Made by a program: the position numbers and the translations under genes. Positions 26,732 to 35,212 of a stretch of DNA of 64,000 bases are shown here, piece by piece. The stretch covers positions 2,232,001 through 2,296,000 of the forward strand of contig NZ_PEGF01000001.1 of NCBI RefSeq assembly GCF_002742635.1. Direction: 5' to 3'. Under the pieces are notes generated by a model. The model was not told the origin of the DNA. It made no database searches and worked only from the letters and a program-made list of their open reading frames with translations. Positions within the stretch are counted from its first letter, which is position 1. Each line of letters begins with the position of its first letter. The DNA is from Caulobacter sp. X (lineage in GTDB: Bacteria; Pseudomonadota; Alphaproteobacteria; Caulobacterales; Caulobacteraceae).

Positions 26732-27199
26732 TTGGCCAATCCCGACCTGGGCGCAAAACAAATCTGCCCCAACTGCCAATCGAAGTTCTATGACCTCAAC
26801 CGCCGTCCGGCCGTTTGCCCCAAATGCGGCGAGCAGTTCGACCCGGAAGAGGCCCTGAAGTCGCGGCGCGTCCGCGCCCGCGCCATCACGCCGGACTACG
26901 AGTCCGACGATGAGAAGGAGTCGGTCGCCCCGAAGGAGGAGGACGGCTTCGAGGATGAAGTCGACGAGACTCCGGAAATCGACGAAGCCGCCGAAGCCGA
27001 CGTCGTCGAAACGGACGACGAAGACGCCGAGCCCGGCGCGACGCCCGCCGGCGACGCGGACCTGGGCGTGGACTTCGCCGAGGACGACGATCTCGCCGAA
27101 GACGAAGCCGACGACGTGCCGTTCCTGGAGGACGAGGACGACGACGATATCCTCGACGAGGAGATCGAAGGTCTGCCCGGCGAGGGCGACGACGACTGA
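26732..27199 (+). CDS. TIGR02300 family protein, zinc ribbon with long acidic tail
   Basis: This 155-residue protein belongs to a small alphaproteobacterial family named for the FYDLNRRP motif. Residues 10-40 contain two CxxC pairs (CPNCQSKFYDLNRRPAVC, then PKCG), a zinc ribbon. From about residue 58 onward it is extremely rich in Asp and Glu and probably disordered. The start is taken as TTG 26732, because relatives begin with A(K/N)P(E/D)LG; an in-frame ATG at 26636 would add 32 unconserved residues. Function is unknown; the ribbon plus polyacidic tail might suit a nucleic-acid mimic or chaperone-like role, but that is speculation. It lies upstream of tRNA-Ala. Confidence 0.75.
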   Translation: MANPDLGAKQICPNCQSKFYDLNRRPAVCPKCGEQFDPEEALKSRRVRARAITPDYESDDEKESVAPKEEDGFEDEVDETPEIDEAAEADVVETDDEDAEPGATPAGDADLGVDFAEDDDLAEDEADDVPFLEDEDDDDILDEEIEGLPGEGDDD

Positions 27200-27205
27200 T
27201 CCAGC

Positions 27206-27242
27206 GGAAAGCCGGTTTCGGTCTTGCCGCGACCGGCTTTCC
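27206..27242 (+). terminator. Hairpin after TIGR02300 gene
   Basis: A perfect 11-bp stem (GGAAAGCCGGT / ACCGGCTTTCC) with a 15-nt loop starts 6 bp after the stop codon. It lacks a U-run, as is common for terminators in GC-rich alphaproteobacteria. Confidence 0.5.
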
Positions 27243-27412
27243 ACAGGCGTTTTCGGGCCTGCGACATTTTTCTCGAAAAAAGTTCGCAGGGAGGGTTGAT
27301 CCCCGGAAAATCCCGGACTAGGTTCCGCGCCTCTTCGGGGAGCGACACCAGTCGAAACGCCGAAGAGACCAAGGATTTCCGAGAGTTACCGCTAGGTGTT
27401 CTCTGAAAACTC

Positions 27413-27488
27413 GGGGCTATAGCTCAGCTGGTAGAGCGCTTGAATGGCATTCAAGAGGTCAGCGGTTCGACTCCGCTTAGCTCCACCA
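27413..27488 (+). tRNA. tRNA-Ala (anticodon GGC)
   Basis: The 76-nt sequence folds as a full cloverleaf: acceptor GGGGCTA with TAGCTCC, D-arm AGCTCAGCTGGTAGAGC, anticodon stem CTTGA/TCAAG around loop ATGGCAT (anticodon GGC, reading GCC), T-arm with GGTTCGA, and an encoded CCA end. It reads GCC and GCU alanine codons; GCC is by far the commonest alanine codon in the neighbouring genes. Confidence 0.97.
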
Positions 27489-27490
27489 TC

Positions 27491-27518
27491 AAGGCCCGGA
27501 CGGAAACGTCCGGGCCTT
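27491..27518 (+). terminator. Terminator of tRNA-Ala(GGC)
   Basis: A perfect 12-bp stem (AAGGCCCGGACG / CGTCCGGGCCTT) with a GAAA tetraloop begins 2 nt after the tRNA CCA end. The run after it is short (TTGTCC), but the stem and position make it a convincing terminator. Confidence 0.85.
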
Positions 27519-27689
27519 GTCCATTTCCGGGCGTAAGATTCCTGGCTTGAGCTAAAGCGGGCTCGACCCGCGCTCTTCCCTCTTGAACCCTTCATCCGTG
27601 CTCGCCATGTCTAGCCACGTGTCGCGGGGACAAGCGCCGACCCACGGGTTTGTCGCCGCGAACGAAGTCGCTTAAGCGAGGACTTCGCG

Positions 27690-28115
27690 ATGACCCGGAC
27701 GATCCTGTTCGACAGCCCCTTCCTGCTGGGCTTCGAGCACACCAGAGACCTGATCGAGCGCGCCGCCAAGGCCGCGTCCGAAAGCTATCCGCCTTACAAT
27801 GTCGAGCAGTCCGAGAACGGCGGCGTGCGCATCACCCTGGCCGTGGCCGGGTTCTCGCCCGAGCAACTGCAGGTGACGGTCGAAGGCGGCCAACTGATCG
27901 TGGCCGGCAAGCGCGACGCCGATGCGCGCGGCGAGGCCGAGCGAGCCTTCCTGCACCGCGGCATCGCCGCCCGAGGCTTTGTGCGCACCTTCGTCCTCGC
28001 CGAGGGCATGGAGGTGCAGGCCGCAACCCTTGAGCACGGCCTCCTGCACATCGATCTGGCGCGTCCGGAACCCGAGCGCCTGGTCAAGCGCATCCCTATC
28101 CGCAGCGCGGGCTGA
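27690..28115 (+). CDS. Small heat shock protein, Hsp20/IbpA type
   Basis: This 141-residue protein has an alpha-crystallin domain at about residues 30-130: YPPYNVEQSENGGVRITLAV, GFSPEQLQVTVEGGQLIVAGK and the late strand LEHGLLHIDLARPEPE, where GLLHIDL corresponds to the GxLxIxL signature. The opening TRTILFDSPFLLGFEHTRDL is typical of alphaproteobacterial Hsp20. It holds unfolded proteins during heat stress as an ATP-independent chaperone in the cytoplasm. A DUF1150 gene follows, the usual partner of this gene in alphaproteobacteria. No clear ROSE-type thermometer could be drawn by eye in its leader. Confidence 0.92.
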   Translation: MTRTILFDSPFLLGFEHTRDLIERAAKAASESYPPYNVEQSENGGVRITLAVAGFSPEQLQVTVEGGQLIVAGKRDADARGEAERAFLHRGIAARGFVRTFVLAEGMEVQAATLEHGLLHIDLARPEPERLVKRIPIRSAG

Positions 28116-28232
28116 CCGCGCCCTTGAACGCAATTTAGCGCGGGCCGAGCGGCCGCGCGGAACGAGCGGCTCCCGGCGCGGGCTGAACCGGCCGGAGAAA
28201 GGCGCGTTCCCTCATTGAAGGAGGTGGTCATC

Positions 28233-28502
28233 ATGACGCCCAACACTCATCACAGCCCGCTCTTCACGAGCGAAGCTTTCGCGGCCCTTGGCGCCCCTGA
28301 CCTTGTCTATGTGCGGCCGATCAAGGCCGCCGAAGTGCTCGCCGACGCGCCGGAGGGCGTGGACGACTTCAATCTCTCGCCTGACCAGACGCTATACGCT
28401 GTGTGCCGCGCGGACGGCGCGCGCTTGGCCGTCATGATCGACCGCGACACCGCGATCGCGGCCGCCTTGGCGCACGAACTGGCGCCGGTCTCTGTGCACT
28501 AG
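28233..28502 (+). CDS. DUF1150 family protein
   Basis: This 89-residue protein of unknown function matches the DUF1150 pattern (LGAPDLVYVRPIKAAEV, LYAVCRADGARLAVMIDRD). The start at 28233 is decided by a perfect AAGGAGG ribosome site at 28218-28224; a TTG further upstream overlaps that site. It follows the Hsp20 gene by about 120 bp. The two are often neighbours in alphaproteobacteria, which suggests a link to protein quality control. Confidence 0.85.
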   Translation: MTPNTHHSPLFTSEAFAALGAPDLVYVRPIKAAEVLADAPEGVDDFNLSPDQTLYAVCRADGARLAVMIDRDTAIAAALAHELAPVSVH

Positions 28503-28511
28503 CGAGAGGGA

Positions 28512-28976
28512 TCAAGCCGCCGTGCTGGCGGCTTCCTGGGTCAGCAGGACGTGAATGGCGTCCGCTGACTTGGCTTGGCGTAGCGCGGCGCGCGTTTCCG
28601 GCTGACGCAGGACGCGCGCCACGCGCGCCAGGGCGCGGAGATGCTGAGCGCTGGCGTCCAGCGGAGCGAACAGCGCCACCAGCAGATCGACAGGCTTGTC
28701 GTCGAGGGCGTCAAAGGGAACCGGCGTGTCTAACCGGACGACCACGGCGCGCACCCGGTCCACGCCTTCGACGCGGGCATGCGGAATGGCCACGCCCTCG
28801 CCCACGCCCGTCGATCCGGCGGCCTCGCGCTCCAAGAGACCTTCCAGCGTTGCGTCGGCGTCGACGCCAAGGACGCGCGCGGCGACGTCAGCGACGAGCG
28901 AAAGCGCTTGGCGCTTGCCAGGCGCACCGGCGCGCAACGCCACCGCCCCCGGGTCCAGAAGGTCGCCAATGGTCAT
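28512..28976 (-). CDS. ptsN: Nitrogen-type phosphotransferase enzyme IIA (EIIA-Ntr)
   Basis: This 154-residue protein is a regulatory PTS component. The phosphorylated histidine is His66 in GVGEGVAIPHARVEGV, the family signature; the FDALDDKPVDLLVALFAPLDA segment is also typical. EIIA-Ntr receives phosphate through NPr from EI-Ntr and regulates potassium transport, nitrogen and, in Caulobacter, (p)ppGpp turnover through SpoT (established for that genus). It lies downstream of hpf on the same strand, as in the classic rpoN-hpf-ptsN cluster. Confidence 0.95.
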   Translation of the reverse strand: MTIGDLLDPGAVALRAGAPGKRQALSLVADVAARVLGVDADATLEGLLEREAAGSTGVGEGVAIPHARVEGVDRVRAVVVRLDTPVPFDALDDKPVDLLVALFAPLDASAQHLRALARVARVLRQPETRAALRQAKSADAIHVLLTQEAASTAA

Positions 28977-29063
28977 GGACTTCTAACGCTCGCTCGTTGT
29001 CGACCGCCTTGGCGCCGTCGCCGCAGATCCGCCGACGGCGCCACCGGCCGTGACACGGTCCGG

Positions 29064-29696
29064 TTAGCTCGCGGTAGACCCGTGCCCGTTCAGCGACTTC
29101 GTGCGTTCGGGATCGATCCAGCCGATATTTCCGTCTGGACGCCTATAGACCACGGACAATCCGCCGTGGGCGGCGTTCCTAAACACGATTGCCGGGTAGC
29201 CGGTCAAGTCCAGTTCCATGACAGCCATGGAAACGGTCATTGTCTTCAAAGCGGCCTGGGTTTCCGCGATGACCATCGCCGCGGGCGCGCCCGTCGGGTG
29301 GTCGGCATCCACATCCCAGTCATGATCCTCAGCGTCTTCGGCGTCGGGCGCGCGGAGGACGAACATGGCCGCGTTCTCGACCTGCTTGGCCGTCGCCGCC
29401 GGCGAATGGCTCTTGAGGCGTCGCTTATATCGTCGGATCCGCGTGTCGATCTTGGCCAGGGCCGCGTCGAAGGCGGCGTGAGCGTCGCCTCCCGAACCAT
29501 GGCTGATCAGTTGTTGGCCAGAGGCCAGCTTGACCGAACAATCGACACGGAAGGCGTAACCCTCCTTGCTGACCACGACCTCGGCGGCGCCGCCTCGGTC
29601 GAAGTATTTGCCGATGCTTTGGGCGATTTCGTCGGAGACTCGCGCTCGCAGAGCCTCGCCAACGTCGACATGCTTGCCGGAAACTTGGACTTGCAT
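29064..29696 (-). CDS. hpf: Ribosome hibernation promoting factor, long form
   Basis: This 210-residue protein has the N-terminal HPF/YfiA domain (about residues 1-100: MQVQVSGKHVDVGEALRARV start, basic helix DTRIRRYKRRLKSH) that blocks the decoding site, a linker, and the C-terminal domain (about 155-210: FRNAAHGGLSVVYRRPDGNIG) that pairs two ribosomes. Long HPF forms 100S dimers in stationary phase or starvation. It follows rpoN and exoD-like genes and precedes ptsN. Confidence 0.95.
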   Translation of the reverse strand: MQVQVSGKHVDVGEALRARVSDEIAQSIGKYFDRGGAAEVVVSKEGYAFRVDCSVKLASGQQLISHGSGGDAHAAFDAALAKIDTRIRRYKRRLKSHSPAATAKQVENAAMFVLRAPDAEDAEDHDWDVDADHPTGAPAAMVIAETQAALKTMTVSMAVMELDLTGYPAIVFRNAAHGGLSVVYRRPDGNIGWIDPERTKSLNGHGSTAS

Positions 29697-29758
29697 ATCG
29701 ATACAACGCGCCTGTCTCGAACGGGTGTCAAGCGGTCGAAACGGTCCTTAAGGAGCCG

Positions 29759-30370
29759 TCAGAACAGGCCCGAAAATACGGTCATGAGCTTGCGCACGGC
29801 CATGATCACCACATGCGCGCTGACGAACAGCAGTCCCCCGCTGAACAGGGCCATCAGATAGCCCGCCAAGGCCAGGATTCCGTCCCGCTGCAGCAGGGCC
29901 AGGGCCAGGACCGCCACCGTCGCGCCGGGCGCCAGGTTGCCCAACGGGATTGGCAGGACGAGCACCAAGGCGAGCAAGGTGCAGACCACGCCGATGGCGC
30001 GCTCGCCCATTGGTGCGAACATTGGCCGCAGCCTGGGACGCGTGATCAACTCCATGCTCCGCACGATCGGCGCCAGCCGGCGGAAGAGACCGCGCATGTC
30101 ATCACGCTTGAGGGGCTTTTCGGTGAGCTTCCTCGGCAGCCAGGGATGATCGGCGCCCATGGCGATCTGCGGCGCCAGCAAGAGAATGGGCAGTGACAGG
30201 ATCGTCGACGACCCCGGCGGCAACGGCAGGGTGTTCAGCAGGCCGAAGACCAGCAGCATGGCGCCGAAGGCTCGGCTGTCGAACGCGTCCAGCATCTCGC
30301 CGACGGTCAGGGTCGGACGCTGGTCCTCGCCGAACCCCTCGATCACGTCCGCCAGGCTCTTCTCGCTCAT
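29759..30370 (-). CDS. ExoD family membrane protein
   Basis: This 203-residue protein belongs to the ExoD family, first found in Sinorhizobium exopolysaccharide and alkali-sensitivity mutants. It has the conserved FGLLNTLPLPPGSSTILSLP and LLLAPQIAMGADHPWLP segments and several membrane helices (about 40-60, 70-85, 130-160, 165-200). The start at 30370 (MSEKSLADVIEG) fits the family; the upstream extension does not. Its biochemical role is unknown. It is inserted between rpoN and hpf, which are adjacent in many relatives. Confidence 0.85.
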   Translation of the reverse strand: MSEKSLADVIEGFGEDQRPTLTVGEMLDAFDSRAFGAMLLVFGLLNTLPLPPGSSTILSLPILLLAPQIAMGADHPWLPRKLTEKPLKRDDMRGLFRRLAPIVRSMELITRPRLRPMFAPMGERAIGVVCTLLALVLVLPIPLGNLAPGATVAVLALALLQRDGILALAGYLMALFSGGLLFVSAHVVIMAVRKLMTVFSGLF

Positions 30371-30465
30371 CGGATCCTCGTCACGCCCGCACGGGAACGC
30401 GCGGGAGCCGATCAGGCCGCGCGGCCGACAGGCGCGGGCGGTGTTCAAGCCTCATATAGGAGGGC

Positions 30466-31959
30466 TCAGGCCATTTCCTTCATCAGGCGTCGACGTTCAA
30501 CCGATGACGGGATGCGCATGGCCTCGCGATATTTGGCGACCGTACGGCGGGCGATGTCGACGCCAGCGGCCTTCAAGATCTCCACGATGCGGTCATCCGA
30601 ATGGACGTCCGCCTCGGTCTTCTCCGCATCGACCAGGCCCTTGATCTTGTGCCGGACGCTGGCGGCGGAATGGGCCTCGCCCCCTTCCGAGGACTGAATG
30701 GCCGAGGTGAAGAAGAATTTCAGCTCGAACACGCCGCGGGGCGTAGCGATGTACTTGTTCGAGGTGACGCGGCTGACGGTGCTCTCGTGCATGCCGATCG
30801 CGTCGGCGACCGTCTTCAGGTTCAGAGGGCGCAGGTGTTCGACACCATAGGCCAGGAAGCCGTCCTGCTGGCGCACGATCTCGCTGGAGACTTTCAGGAT
30901 CGTCTTGGCGCGCTGATCCAGGCTCTTCACTAGCCAGTTCGCCGACGCCATGCAGTCGGCGACGAACGTTTTCTCCTGGTCGCTGCGCGCGCCCTTGGCG
31001 ACACGGGCGTGATAGCGCTGGTCGACCAGCACGCGCGGCAGGGTGTCGGTGTTCAGCTCGACATGCCACATGCCGCCCAGACCCTCGCGGACCATAACGT
31101 CGGGCACCAGGGTCTCGGCCGGCTCGCTGTGATAGGCCGCGCCGGGACGAGGATTGAGCGCTCGGACCTCGGCGATCATCTCGCGCAGGTCCTCGTCGTC
31201 GACGCCGCACACCCGCCGCAGACCCGCCAGGTCGCGCTTGGCCAGCAGCTCGAGGTGGTCGAGCATCGCCGCCATGGCCGGGTCGTAGCGGTTCAGGTCC
31301 TTCAGTTGCAGCGCCAGGCACTCGCGGACGTCGCGGGCGAAGACTCCAGCCGGCTCGAAGCCTTGAAGAACGGTGAGAACCCCCTCGACCATATCCAGCG
31401 GGCAGCCGAGGCGAGCGGCCAGCTCGATCACGTCGAGGCGCAGGTACCCGCCCTCGTCCACCGCGTCGATCAGGATCTCGGCGATGGCGTTGTGGGCCGG
31501 CGACAGGGCCGCTTGCACGAGCTGCGCCCGCAGGTGGGACGAAAGGGTCGGAACGTCGACCAGAACGCTCTCATAGCCCTCGTCGCCGTCAAAGGATCCG
31601 CCGGAGCCGGCGCGCGACCAGTCGATTTGACCGCCGGCATGCTCAGCCTCCGCGCCGTCGCCGGTGGCGCGCTCGCCCGGTGAGACATCCTCGGCGGGCG
31701 CGTCCATCTCATGCCCGGCGGCCGTGTCGGCCACGACGTCGACTTGGGTCAGGCTGGGGTCGCGCTCCACCGCCCCGTCGGAGGCGGGCTCGGCCTCGCC
31801 TTCATCGCGCAGCAATAGCGGATTGCGTTCGAGCTCGGCCTCGACGAAGGCGTCGAGCTCGATGTTCGACAGCTGCAGCAGCTTGATCGCCTGCTGCAGC
31901 TGGGGGGTGATGACGAGGCCCTGGCCTTGCCGGAGCTCAAGTCTGTGGCTGAGCGCCAA
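30466..31959 (-). CDS. rpoN: RNA polymerase sigma-54 factor
   Basis: This 497-residue sigma factor directs RNA polymerase to -24/-12 promoters and needs enhancer-binding ATPases. Region I is glutamine-rich (QGQGLVITPQLQQAIKLLQL), region II is acidic (about 60-130), and region III holds the core-binding and DNA-binding parts, ending with the helix-turn-helix TVADAIGMHESTVSRVTSNK and the RpoN box ARRTVAKYREAM. In Caulobacter it controls flagellar and stalk genes. An AGGAGGG ribosome site precedes the start. It follows lptB after a 204-bp spacer that probably holds its own promoter. Confidence 0.98.
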   Translation of the reverse strand: MALSHRLELRQGQGLVITPQLQQAIKLLQLSNIELDAFVEAELERNPLLLRDEGEAEPASDGAVERDPSLTQVDVVADTAAGHEMDAPAEDVSPGERATGDGAEAEHAGGQIDWSRAGSGGSFDGDEGYESVLVDVPTLSSHLRAQLVQAALSPAHNAIAEILIDAVDEGGYLRLDVIELAARLGCPLDMVEGVLTVLQGFEPAGVFARDVRECLALQLKDLNRYDPAMAAMLDHLELLAKRDLAGLRRVCGVDDEDLREMIAEVRALNPRPGAAYHSEPAETLVPDVMVREGLGGMWHVELNTDTLPRVLVDQRYHARVAKGARSDQEKTFVADCMASANWLVKSLDQRAKTILKVSSEIVRQQDGFLAYGVEHLRPLNLKTVADAIGMHESTVSRVTSNKYIATPRGVFELKFFFTSAIQSSEGGEAHSAASVRHKIKGLVDAEKTEADVHSDDRIVEILKAAGVDIARRTVAKYREAMRIPSSVERRRLMKEMA

Positions 31960-32163
31960 TGCGCCCTCCTGACGAACGAACCAATCTCGACCGTCATTGA
32001 AGGGCTGGTTTGGTTAACGGCTTGCGAACGCCTGCAAATATCGGGCCGGTGCGACCTTCCGCCTCGGGAAAATATCATGCCAGAGGGTAAGGCTCTGCTT
32101 TGAAAGAGCTTCTTACGCTCAAAGGACCCCTTGAGAGGCCATTTTGGACGCTCGAGGCTTCTA

Positions 32164-32922
32164 TCAGGCGCCCAACCTGGGTTCGGAGAAGCTGTCGCCC
32201 AGATAGACCCGCTTAACTTCCGGGTTATCGACGATCTCACGCGGCGAGCCTTCGAACAGCACCTCGCCCGCGTGGATGATCGAGGCCCGGTCGATGATGT
32301 CGAGCGTCTCGCGCACGTTGTGGTCGGTGATCAGGATGCCGATCCCACGGCTTTTCAGATAGCCGATCACCTCGCGGATGTCGGCGATCGCCAGGGGGTC
32401 GATACCGGCGAACGGCTCGTCCAGCAGCATGAACGACGGCTCGCTGGCCAAGGCCCGGGCGATTTCGACGCGACGACGCTCGCCGCCCGACAGCGCGACG
32501 GCCGGCGACTTGCGGATATGGGTGATGCGCAGCTCTTCCAGAATGCTGGTCACCTGCTCACGCGCCTTGCGGGCGTCCTTCTGGCGCATCTCGACCACCG
32601 CCATGACGTTCTGCTCGACCGTCATGCCGCGGAAGATCGAGGCTTCCTGCGGCAGATAGCCCACGCCCAGGCGGGCGCGCTGGAACATCGGCTGGGCGGT
32701 GATGTTCTCGCCGTCCAGATAGATCGCGCCATAGTCGGCGGCGATCAGGCCCGTGACCATGTAGAAGCAGGTCGTCTTGCCGGCGCCGTTCGGACCCAGC
32801 AGGCCCGCGACTTCACCGCGCTTGAGGCGCAGGGAGACGTTCTTGACGACGGGACGGTCGCCGAACGACTTGCCAACGGAATCGACGAAGAGGCCGTCCA
32901 TCTCGGCGGAGGTCAGGGTCAT
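32164..32922 (-). CDS. lptB: LPS export ABC transporter ATP-binding protein
   Basis: This 252-residue ATPase powers extraction of lipopolysaccharide from the inner membrane with LptF, LptG and LptC. Walker A is GPNGAGKTT, the Q-loop lies near YLPQEASIF, the ABC signature is LSGGERRRVEIARAL, and Walker B is FMLLDEPFAGID. The C-terminal HNVRETLDIIDRA has the switch histidine. It starts 9 bp after the lptA stop, so lptC-lptA-lptB read as one operon upstream of rpoN. Confidence 0.97.
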   Translation of the reverse strand: MTLTSAEMDGLFVDSVGKSFGDRPVVKNVSLRLKRGEVAGLLGPNGAGKTTCFYMVTGLIAADYGAIYLDGENITAQPMFQRARLGVGYLPQEASIFRGMTVEQNVMAVVEMRQKDARKAREQVTSILEELRITHIRKSPAVALSGGERRRVEIARALASEPSFMLLDEPFAGIDPLAIADIREVIGYLKSRGIGILITDHNVRETLDIIDRASIIHAGEVLFEGSPREIVDNPEVKRVYLGDSFSEPRLGA

Positions 32923-32931
32923 GAAACGATC

Positions 32932-33501
32932 CTAGCGCTGGGCCGGCTGGTCGGACGCGGCGGGCGCGTCAGTCTTCTTGCTGTCGTCCTGATAGAACAC
33001 CGCGCGGACCCGACGCGGAGCGCTGCGCCCCTTGGCGCTGGACTCCAGCTTGGCGTCGTTGGTCTTGGTGTTGACCGTCAGGCGGTCGCCCCGCGCCACG
33101 TCCTTGCCCTTGGTCAGGATGACGTCACCGGTCAGGACCGCGATGTTGTCGCTGAACGTGTAGACCGCGCGGTCGCCGCGAGCCTTCTGGTTCTCGCTGA
33201 CGACATAAACGTCGCCCTCGGCTTCCAGGCGCTGGGCGTTGCCGCAACCGTTCTCGGAGCCCGCGCGCTTGGCGCTGTACACCGTCACCTGCTGAGCGCG
33301 CATCCGCGAGCGGTCCTGCAGGATCTCGACGTTGCCGCGGAAGATGGTGATGCACTTGCTGTTGATCGTTTCCTGCTGATCAGCGGACACGTCGATCGGC
33401 GCGCTCGAGTCGCCTTGTTGGGCATGAGCCGCAACGGCTCCAAACCCAGACAGGACCAACGCGGTCGCCGCAGCAGCCGTCCATCGCTTCATCAGAACCA
33501 T
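32932..33501 (-). CDS. lptA: LPS transport periplasmic protein LptA
   Basis: This 189-residue protein has a signal peptide (LVLSGFGAVAAHA, cleavage near HAQQ) and an OstA-like beta-jellyroll domain (DVSADQQETINSKCITIFRGNV, TFSDNIAVLTGDVILTKGKD). It forms the periplasmic bridge carrying LPS to LptD. It contains two cysteines (CITIFRG, ENGCGN) that could form a disulfide. It lies between lptC and lptB in the same operon. Confidence 0.93.
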   Translation of the reverse strand: MVLMKRWTAAAATALVLSGFGAVAAHAQQGDSSAPIDVSADQQETINSKCITIFRGNVEILQDRSRMRAQQVTVYSAKRAGSENGCGNAQRLEAEGDVYVVSENQKARGDRAVYTFSDNIAVLTGDVILTKGKDVARGDRLTVNTKTNDAKLESSAKGRSAPRRVRAVFYQDDSKKTDAPAASDQPAQR

Positions 33502-33550
33502 GTCCTCATCCGTCGCGGCCGCGTCAGCGAACCTGCGCCATTTACGTTCT

Positions 33551-34171
33551 TTACTGCCGTTCTAGCCGCGCGCGAACCCCGCCCCGGAAAACGATGCGGT
33601 CGCCCTTGTCATATACGGAGTAGGCGCGCGATTGCACCTGTCCGCTGGGCCCTTCGCCGTTAAGCGTGCTTTCGCCGGTCACATCGCCCGTGCGCGTATC
33701 GACGAAAGATTCCTCCGAGGCGAAGCGATAGCCCGTGCCATCGTCCAGCCGCACATCGTCCTTCAGGGTCAGTCCGAAGTCATCCTGACGATAAACGCCG
33801 CTCTTGGCGGTCATTCGCGTGGGCGTCGGGGATCCGAGATCCAGGGTCAGGGCCGGCTCATCCAGCAGGATCCGTCGCGGATCGGCGTCGTCGCGTATGG
33901 CCGAGCGCGCGGTGATCATGAAGCTGCGGCCGTCCGTCGACTGGCCGTAGAAGCGCGGCGTGATCAGGCGGATTTCGGTCTTGGCCTCGACGGGCGGATG
34001 GGTGGCCGCCATGTAGGTGCGCCAACCGACCTGCGAAACCACCACCAGCAATAGAGCCCCAATCGCGATCGGCAGGATGATGCGCGCCATCAGTACGCGG
34101 CGCGAGCGGCGGCGCCAGCGCGCGAGATCGGCGCTGATGGCTCGTCCGGTCATGACCGCGGCTGGCTGCAT
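33551..34171 (-). CDS. lptC: LPS export protein LptC
   Basis: This 206-residue protein is a bitopic inner-membrane component of the LPS exporter. After a short cytoplasmic segment, a membrane helix (ILPIAIGALLLVVVSQVGW, about residues 30-48) precedes a periplasmic LptC/YrbK beta-jellyroll domain (IRLITPRFYGQSTDGRSFMI through VIDKGDR-like end). The start at 34171, 11 bp after the rnd stop, was chosen because residues before it belong to the rnd region. It hands LPS from LptBFG to LptA. Confidence 0.9.
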   Translation of the reverse strand: MQPAAVMTGRAISADLARWRRRSRRVLMARIILPIAIGALLLVVVSQVGWRTYMAATHPPVEAKTEIRLITPRFYGQSTDGRSFMITARSAIRDDADPRRILLDEPALTLDLGSPTPTRMTAKSGVYRQDDFGLTLKDDVRLDDGTGYRFASEESFVDTRTGDVTGESTLNGEGPSGQVQSRAYSVYDKGDRIVFRGGVRARLERQ

Positions 34172-34181
34172 CGTCCGTCCG

Positions 34182-34799
34182 TCAGCTGTGCGCGAAGATG
34201 TCGACGTCCTCCCAACCGGCCAGATCGAGCGAAGCGCGGTGGGGAAGATAATCGAAGGCGGCCTGGGCCAGGGCCATGCGGCCCTCGCGCTCGAGCATGG
34301 CGTTGAGCTTCTCGCGCAACGCATGCAGGTGCAGCACGTCCGAGGCCGCATAGGCGACCTGGTCGGCGCTCAGCGAGGGCGAGCCCCAGTCCGAAGACTG
34401 CTGCGCCTTCGAAAGCTCCACGCCCAGCAGTTCGCGCGTCACGTCCTTCAGGCCGTGGCGATCGGTGTAGGTGCGGGCCAGCTTCGAGGCGATCTTGGTG
34501 CAATAGACAGGCGCGGTCACGACTCCCAGATGGAGTTCGAACATGGCGATATCAAAGCGGCCGAAGTGAAAAAGCTTCAGGACGGTCGGATCGGTCAGCA
34601 GGGCCTTCAGATTCGGACAGTCGTAACCCGGCCGACTCAGGCGCACGACATGGGCGTCGCCGTCGCCGGACGACAGTTGCACCACGCATAGAGGGTCACG
34701 CCCCAGGCGCAGGCCCATGGTCTCCGAATCAATCGCGACGATGCTCGCGCCCGCGAACACGCCATTGGGCAGGTCGCCCTCGTGAACGAAATTGGCCAA
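34182..34799 (-). CDS. rnd: Ribonuclease D-like 3'-5' exonuclease
   Basis: This 205-residue protein is a DEDDy-type exonuclease: motif ExoI IDSETMGLRLG, ExoII FHFGRFDIAMFEL, ExoIII QVAYAASDVLHLHAL with the catalytic tyrosine. It lacks the C-terminal HRDC domains of full RNase D, as is usual for the short alphaproteobacterial form. It would trim 3' ends of tRNA or other RNA. It precedes lptC on the same strand with an 11-bp spacing, an order kept in many alphaproteobacteria. Confidence 0.92.
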   Translation of the reverse strand: MANFVHEGDLPNGVFAGASIVAIDSETMGLRLGRDPLCVVQLSSGDGDAHVVRLSRPGYDCPNLKALLTDPTVLKLFHFGRFDIAMFELHLGVVTAPVYCTKIASKLARTYTDRHGLKDVTRELLGVELSKAQQSSDWGSPSLSADQVAYAASDVLHLHALREKLNAMLEREGRMALAQAAFDYLPHRASLDLAGWEDVDIFAHS

Positions 34800-34930
34800 G
34801 TCTCAGAAATCTCCGGCGAGAGCCGCGCGCGCGACGCGTTCGACCACGCGCCCGACATAGGCGCGCGTTACATATACTCACGATGAATGGGATATCTATC
34901 CGCCCAGATTTTCGATTATGGGAGGATTTT

Positions 34931-34970
34931 GGCGCCACCCCTCGCTTCTCTGAAGAAGCTGAACAAGGGG

Positions 34971-34977
<7 letters not shown>
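34931..34977 (-). other. Inverted repeat linking tRNA-Leu 3' end to its trailer
   Basis: The arms GGCGCCACCCCT (34931-34942) and AGGGGTGGTGCC (34966-34977) can pair over 12 positions with one G-U. The second arm includes the CCA end and acceptor bases of tRNA-Leu (minus strand). A small inner stem GCTTC/GAAGC lies in the loop. It may be the terminator or a processing-related fold. Confidence 0.5.
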
Positions 34978-35057
<80 letters not shown>

Positions 35058-35212
35058 CCGCGGTAGCAACCGGTTAGGTCGCCGCGAGGCCGGGACGTTT
35101 AGGGAAAGCGTTCGGCCGCGTCAACAGCGAAAAAACGACAAATCGTGATTTCGTTGCGTCGCCGCGCTCGGTCGTCTAATTCCCGCGTCATCGCATGCGA
35201 CGAGGAATGAAG

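Noticed and set aside
27392..27595. 67-residue reading frame on the minus strand (contains RSRTADLLNAIQALYQLSYSP)
   Set aside because: It is the antisense of tRNA-Ala(GGC); this peptide is a well-known false annotation.
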